From NCBI RefSeq assembly GCF_000208745.1, contig NC_030854.1, forward strand, positions 17,607,880 through 17,671,879: 64,000 nt of DNA, in the 5' to 3' direction. This stretch comes from Theobroma cacao. Lineage: Eukaryota > Streptophyta > Magnoliopsida > Malvales > Malvaceae. How positions within the stretch are numbered: the stretch's first letter is position 1; each line of letters opens with the position of its first letter. Positions 58,869 to 64,000 of this stretch are shown in pieces. Both the position numbers and the translations under genes were made by a program. The notes below the pieces were generated by a model. That model did not search any database. It had not been told where the DNA came from and was given only the letters and a program-made list of their open reading frames with translations.

Positions 58869-59115
58869 GTGTGCACAATGTGGGGGGATGCACATACCGG
58901 TGATGACGGTGGTGAGGGAGATGAATGGTGATATTGCCCGTGTGCACGATGTGGGGGGATGCACATACCGGTGATGACAGTGGTGAGGGAGATGAATGGT
59001 GATATTGCCCGTGTGCATGATGTGGGGGGATGTACACGATGGCATTAACTGTGCACGATGTGGGGGGATGCACGCGATGACTCCTGCTATGTGCATGATG
59101 TGGGGGGATGCACAT
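58869..59115. repeat. 71-bp minisatellite with a G-rich GTGCAC core
   Basis: Three units at 58869, 58940 and 59011, then two shorter spacings. The 23-bp core, GTGCAnGATG followed by TGGGGGGATGCAC, occurs five times. Frames in reverse (58705-59213) show repeated CIPPH-like peptides because of the repeat and are not genes. Confidence 0.9.
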
Positions 59116-59315
59116 GAGCTGGGTGAGATGGGATGGTATACAAATTGATATATGTTTAGGTATATGTATATGCAATAGAACAACCATGATTGTAATATGT
59201 GATTGTATGGCATGATGAATCTTAAAAATTTCCCATTTACTTGCAGATTGATTTTATTGTAGCATTAAATTGATGTTTAGTACAAAGGAGGTCCCTCATC
59301 ATTTAGGTGCCTTGC

Positions 59316-59480
59316 TTCTCGCTGCAGCGAGAAACTATCTATTTTAGCTGCCTGCAACTCACTGCAGTGAGAATGAGTTCTCACTGCAGTGAGAAACTTT
59401 CTGTTTTGCCACTTAAATTTCATTGCAGCGATTAACTTTCTGTTTTTGCCTCATAAATATTGCTGCAGCGAGAAACTTTC
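59316..59480. repeat. Palindrome cluster in LTR C2
   Basis: Perfect TTCTCGCTGCAGCGAGAA at 59316-59333. Perfect variants CTCACTGCAGTGAG at 59358-59371 and TTCTCACTGCAGTGAGAA at 59378-59395. Decayed copies follow near 59423 and 59463, and two more near 59660-59690. Confidence 0.9.
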
Positions 59481-60390
59481 TGTCCAGCATGCTACCTTGT
59501 TGGTTTTTGCCACATTTTCCATTTCTTTAACATCATGGCTGAGCATGGACTTCCAACATCAAGGAATAAATTAATTAAGTTTGAAATGAGAGGGTTTGGT
59601 GAGAAACCTTCGGCCACCTGAGAAACCCTCGGCCAGTTAACAATTTGAGCCAAATTTCGCTGCAGGGAGAATGCCTTTTCGTTGCAGCGAGGACCCGTCA
59701 TTTTACTTGACTTGACTTGCTCGAATACTATTAAAGTTTTCACTCTTCGAATCCTTTGTTGTGCATGGACCCTTTTCGTCAAGTGATTAATTCATTAAGG
59801 GTTTAATGAGGGGTTTTAATAAGAACTAAACTAAATTGCATTGTTTTTGAAAATAAATGCATCATGTTTTCTTTAAATTTTCCTTATCATTTCCTTGTTC
59901 CCTTCCTTTGTTCACTCATTGGATTTATACTCACCATTTTTAACTTCATGTTTTCAGATCAAGAGGCAGCCGGTAACTAGGTCGAGGTGTCCTTGTAGAT
60001 TCATATCCTTGGTAGGTATCTTGGCAATCCGTAGCTGCACCTTCACCTTGGTCACTTCACTGGAAGCCTAGAGTCATTCTTGTTTGTAAATTTGTACATG
60101 TGATGTAAAGTACTAAGATGTATGCCTTAGACCATATATGTATATTTTGATTGGTAAAGCCACCATGAGTGGCAATAGTTAATGTTATTTTAGGCTAACA
60201 TAAATGCAGTTTTTGATTGCTATAATTTACTATTAAGGTACTTAAGAGTTAAGATTGTGAGATGTAAATGTCAGAATAGTTGTCGGTATGATGAGTAGGA
60301 GTATATAAATAGGCTTGCTTGGGCTTAGTGGGCTACGTCCATTGGGCCCATGAGCCGGTCATGGCCAAAAAATTGGGTCGTGACATTGTT

Positions 60391-60954
60391 GCTCAAATAA
60401 CTTAGTTAGTGTAGATCGTAGATAGATATAGATTAAGATATAGATGGATCAAAAAAGCCATCGATAGATATAAATTAGGGTTCAGATGAATCAAAAAAGC
60501 CATTGATAAATATAAATTAGGGTTCAGATGAATCAAAAAAGCCATTGGCAGAACAATGCCTCATCGTTGCCTTGTTCTTTTTTTCCCCTAATGCATTCTA
60601 TTGTACATTACTGGAGGCTTAGTTTGCCTAAACTTTATGTTGCCTATTGTATTCTATTGGTTATGTTATAATAGATAGTAACTTAACCAGTTAAAGAAGA
60701 AAAGAATCATTTGGTAAAGAGAAGAAGAGATCTATTTATTTGAGATACATACATTTTTTATGTTGACTATATAGGACACTTAACGATGGTCCTTTGTAAC
60801 AAAGCAACCAAAGAACAAAATGTTTGTTAATGACATTGCACCTACACCATTCCTAATAGCTAGTATATCACCAACATAAAAAATAAAAACTGTGACGATA
60901 CTTTCGCTAGCTTTATTATACACATAAGTTTAAAAAATTTTGCAAAAAATCAAA
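60391..60954. other. Non-coding stretch with a 42-bp tandem repeat
   Basis: 60421-60546 holds three 42-bp units (starts 60421, 60463, 60505; core AAAAAAGCCAT). The rest, 60547-60954, is AT-rich and featureless; it may be 3' flank of the pseudogene. Confidence 0.7.
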
Positions 60955-61100
60955 GGGTAAAATACCCCTAACTCCCTAGGTTTTGACTATAATTTACTCT
61001 TGGTTCATTAGAATTGTAAATGGACAATTCACCCTAAAATCCCAAACGTCGTTAATAGATTTCATAACATGACTAAAATGCCCATATCTCTGTTATGGGC
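60955..61100. mobile_element. Truncated Mutator-like terminus
   Basis: GGGTAAAATACCCCTAACTC, TAGGTTTTGACTATAATTTA and further text resemble the inverted ends of the element at 23408-24156 (GGGTAAAATG..., CTTAAGTTTTGACCATAATT). It is interrupted at 61101 by an LTR. The other end was not found. Confidence 0.5.
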
Positions 61101-63912
61101 TGTCACAACCTAAACTTGGGGGCTGTGACCAGTACAAAGATATCGATGGGAGTTACCCTCTCAACCCATGCAAGCCTAAAATATACAATTCAAATCAAAT
61201 ACTTGAAATTACCTCATGGAACTCATCACCATGGAACTATACATCAACATGCGTAAACATATCATGTCACATCGGACTATATCATATTAGTCTACACGCT
61301 CACGTGATCAAAATTCGAAAGCAACACATAGCCAAGTAATAAGTATAGGACATCTTGTGGCAACAAAAGCAGCCATTTCTTGCATATCTCATATACATGT
61401 CATTTAATACAGGACATAAGCATAGTCATATTCATAACAATCAAGCATAAATGACCAAACGAAATAGAACCAGTGGAGTATGACTCGAAATAAAAGCGTT
61501 GACACCTACTAGATGCCATATATTCACCTACCCAAGAGTGACGAAAATATTGGCTCTTCCCAGAAGACAGCGAGCTAAGCAACTATTGATCTGCAAAACA
61601 AATGCATCTTACATGTGTGAGTTATAAATAACTCCGTAAGTAGATATAAAGAAGGGGAACAAGCTAAACGGGAGAGTGTTTATCAAAGACATTTTTAAAA
61701 ATAATGCAAGTAATCTATTTCAAACAATATCAAAGGTTTGCCTTTCAACTATGACAAATATTCAAAGAGTTTGGGAATTTAATCCCTGAGCAAAATCAAG
61801 CATCCCAAGGTGTGAGTTATGTGCCACATATGATCATGTATCAAAACAAAACTTCAATACCATCGTCTCAATGGGTACAAACTCATTTAAAATGGTTTTC
61901 CAAGGTTTTGTTGAAAACCAATTCTAAAACCTTCAAAATAAAAATAATGGTTTGTAAAACATTCAAGTTTGAAGCTTTTTGTAAAAGATGTTGAGGAAAA
62001 CAAAGGTTTAGTTTCAAAGAAAGTGAAATAATGTTGTCATCTTCACAAAATCCTTGAAGAAAACGAGTGGATTTAAGAAATAACATAATTCATAGTAAAT
62101 TGAATAAGCCAAGTTTAAATACCAAAGTCAATGCAATTACCCAATCCAAAGATCAAGGTTGAGATGATTACCAATTCCAAATGCCAACATCAAACAAATA
62201 TGAAACTCAAGCACCAAGGTCGAAACAAATCTCAAATCCAAAGTCCATAGTCGAAATAATATCGATACCAAAGTCTAAAATCCAAAACCAGTATCAAGTT
62301 CCAATTCCATTGTGTCAAATATCATTTCAAATAGATCGTGGAGCATAGAGTAGCATGGACAATCAAATCAAGTGTGCCGTAGCACCAAAGTGGTCGGATA
62401 CATGATAGTCATCGACCATATACCAAATGAGGTAGGATTGTATCAACTACCAATAAAAACCAAATCAAAGGGGTAAGATTCTGTCGACTACCCAATCAAA
62501 GCAAATCATTGTGCACAATGGCTAGTTGCTACTGTTACTAGCTACAGGTCCATAACTCAAGTAGGCTTTACTAACACATTTTATGTTATGTTTCCAAATA
62601 TCCAAATATTCATTTTCAAATGAAAAGGTAAATTCATTTGCCATCCAAGATCAAAGGATTCAAAACAAAATGAAGCCAAAGTGTTCAAAGTCCATATTTA
62701 TACAAGGGATGAATTCAATCATTTACACAATAGAAGTTTGATGTAAAGACTAAATCAACATAATCAATCTCAAAGACAAATTGACCCAATGCTAGGGTCT
62801 ATGCAAAGCTCATCATTTTTCACTCCAAGTTTTCAAATCATTAATCAAGCAATCATCCATAGACAAATATCAATTTTTGAGGCATCAAACAATTGAACGG
62901 CTTATTCCCTATGCTCAAAACTAAATACATACTAACATATTTATGTAGTATATATAGATTTCATAAAACAAGCTTGAAACCATTGTTCACATTACAAGGT
63001 TTGTCAAAATACGTTTTAATGCGAGGTTGTAGAATAGACATGCTTAATTATATTAAAATAATTAAAAACATTGTATCTGCCCACCTCTTGAAGCGTGCTT
63101 TTTCTTTTCAGCCCCTTTCGTCGAAAGCTCGACTTTTTCAACATACTCAAACTACTCGAATAGCACCTAAAAATGATATTCAATCATCAATACTCTCAAA
63201 GTCCCAAAAAAATAATATTTAATCATTAATATTCTCAAAAACCATTAATAATTTTAGAATGCTTTGAATACCCATTTCTAACCCTATTTAATCTTCACTT
63301 ATTTCCAATTATTTCCACCAAACTTTCATCCAAACCTCATACCCATTAAGTAAACAACTTATTTTACCTATCTCTCCTCCTTAGTGAGCTTTAAACAAAG
63401 GGATTTAACCAAATCTTGAAAACCTATAAAAATTTCTAACTTTTAGGGAAAAAAGATAAAATAAAAAAAACCAAGTTTTAGGAGTGGAAATCCTTACCTT
63501 TAACACTTGAAATCCAAGGTTTGATGATGGGATTTAGTGGGTTTTGAAAGGTGTGAAATTTGAGAGAAAATAGGTGGAAGAATAAGAAGAAATGAAATAA
63601 AAGAGTGGGTATTAGGTTTTATGGCTTTTATGCCTATTTAAGTTGTTTGGGCACTCTAGGGTTGACGACAGATGGTCTGGGGTTGATCGTAGACCAAAAT
63701 GCTGGTATGTTCTCATTTGTTACTTCACAGGGTCAACCCTCTATGCATTGAGGTTGACTTTTTAAGTCTAGACTTGTACAAATTGCCTTTTTTACCTTTA
63801 GTTGTGAATTCTCAAGGATGAAACTAAGGTTCTTTGGCTAGTCTTTACATTTCCTATGCTCACTAAGTTATTTGTCCAATTTATCCAAGTAACAGAAACT
63901 ACGAGTTTCACA
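61101..63912 (-). mobile_element. Probable solo LTR, family D (Gypsy type)
   Basis: The plus strand starts TGTCACAACC and ends GAGTTTCACA. Flanks TGGGC (61096-61100) and TAGGC (63913-63917) differ at one base. Its length of 2812 bp is in line with the other long LTRs. Minus-strand text near 61570-61670 includes a GAGTTATAAATAACTCCGTAAG block in the place of the CTCACTGGGTTTATA block of other families. No gag or pol. The frames at 61400-63222 are not recognised. Confidence 0.65.
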
Positions 63913-64000
63913 TAGGCTTTGTCACGACTCTTATATTTTTTTATCTTTTGTTTTTAGTTATGAACTTTTAGGAGAAGCATGGCTTTATTGATTAAAGTGA
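63913..64000. other. Window edge, nothing recognised
   Basis: 88 bp after the family D LTR with a T run; no feature visible. Confidence 0.3.

Larger units (their letters stand above)
57614..60385 (+). mobile_element. Solo LTR, family C copy 2
   Basis: Starts TGTGAGACCTTG and ends GGGTCGTGACA. Perfect TTGTT flanks at 57609-57613 and 60386-60390. Length is 2772 bp and it is collinear with copy 1. It contains the AT microsatellite (58797-58823), 71-bp minisatellite (58869-59115), palindrome cluster (59316-59480) and CATTGGATTTATACTCACC (59927). It lies 87 bp past the PI4K-gamma pseudogene stop, probably within the old 3' UTR. Confidence 0.93.

Noticed and set aside
58705..59213. Minus-strand frames with repeated CIPPH / ASPHIMH peptides
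   Set aside because: Artefact of the GTGCAC minisatellite.
45444..60385. The two plus-strand family C LTRs as the ends of one 15-kb retroelement carrying a captured kinase gene
   Set aside because: Each LTR has its own perfect target duplication (CTTTT and TTGTT), the sequence between lacks gag, pol, primer-binding site and polypurine tract, and the kinase has its own insertion history. They are separate solo LTRs.

Overview
The window is nuclear DNA of a flowering plant, most likely a eudicot. It is AT-rich, its genes have GT-AG introns, it carries plant-type Ty3/Gypsy, Copia, LINE, SINE, MITE and Mutator-like elements, and its two credible genes belong to plant families. I cannot name the species. 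About half to two thirds is recognisable transposon or repeat, and genes are sparse.

Layout. 1-605: cut-off end of a Gypsy-type LTR. 606-6034: old repeats, including a diverged local duplication (1320-2005 and 2620-3290) and a broken exon-like fragment (about 4215-4446). 6035-8544: minus-strand solo LTR of family C, nested in an older element. 8690-12530: decayed L1-type LINE, split by a 1.38-kb segment with about 178-bp flanking duplications. 13.0-14.2 kb: a MITE and a purine-rich repeat. 14.88-20.61 kb, minus: five-exon DUF7036 gene, with two tRNA-derived SINEs in its long first intron. 21.1-28.0 kb: a second MITE, an orphan promoter-like segment, a non-autonomous Mutator-like element with a perfect 9-bp target duplication, and Copia-type LTR remnants. 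28.2-29.2 kb, minus: LINE RNase H remnant. 29.9-31.99 kb, minus: RING-H2 E3 ligase gene of the RHC1A type, with a 5' UTR intron. 33978-44908, minus: complete but dead Tekay/Del-like chromovirus with unusually long LTRs of about 2.95 kb and a CCAAA target duplication. 45444-48200: plus-strand solo LTR of family C. 49.5-50.8 kb: Copia LTR remnant between duplicated flanks. 52.76-57.53 kb: phosphatidylinositol 4-kinase gamma pseudogene, split by a 3.1-kb solo LTR, with a further solo LTR (57614-60385) 87 bp past its stop. 61101-63912: another solo LTR.

The two intact genes are not functionally linked: one encodes a membrane or cell-wall glycoprotein-like protein, the other a ubiquitin ligase. 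The main story is repeated insertion and recombination of long-LTR Gypsy elements, leaving five probable solo LTRs beside one full element. These broke an ancestral PI4K-gamma copy that may already have been decaying. The most unusual sequence signal is a cluster of near-perfect palindromes around CTGCAG inside each family C LTR. I found no convincing new biological system. All coordinates and homology calls were read by eye without database searches.
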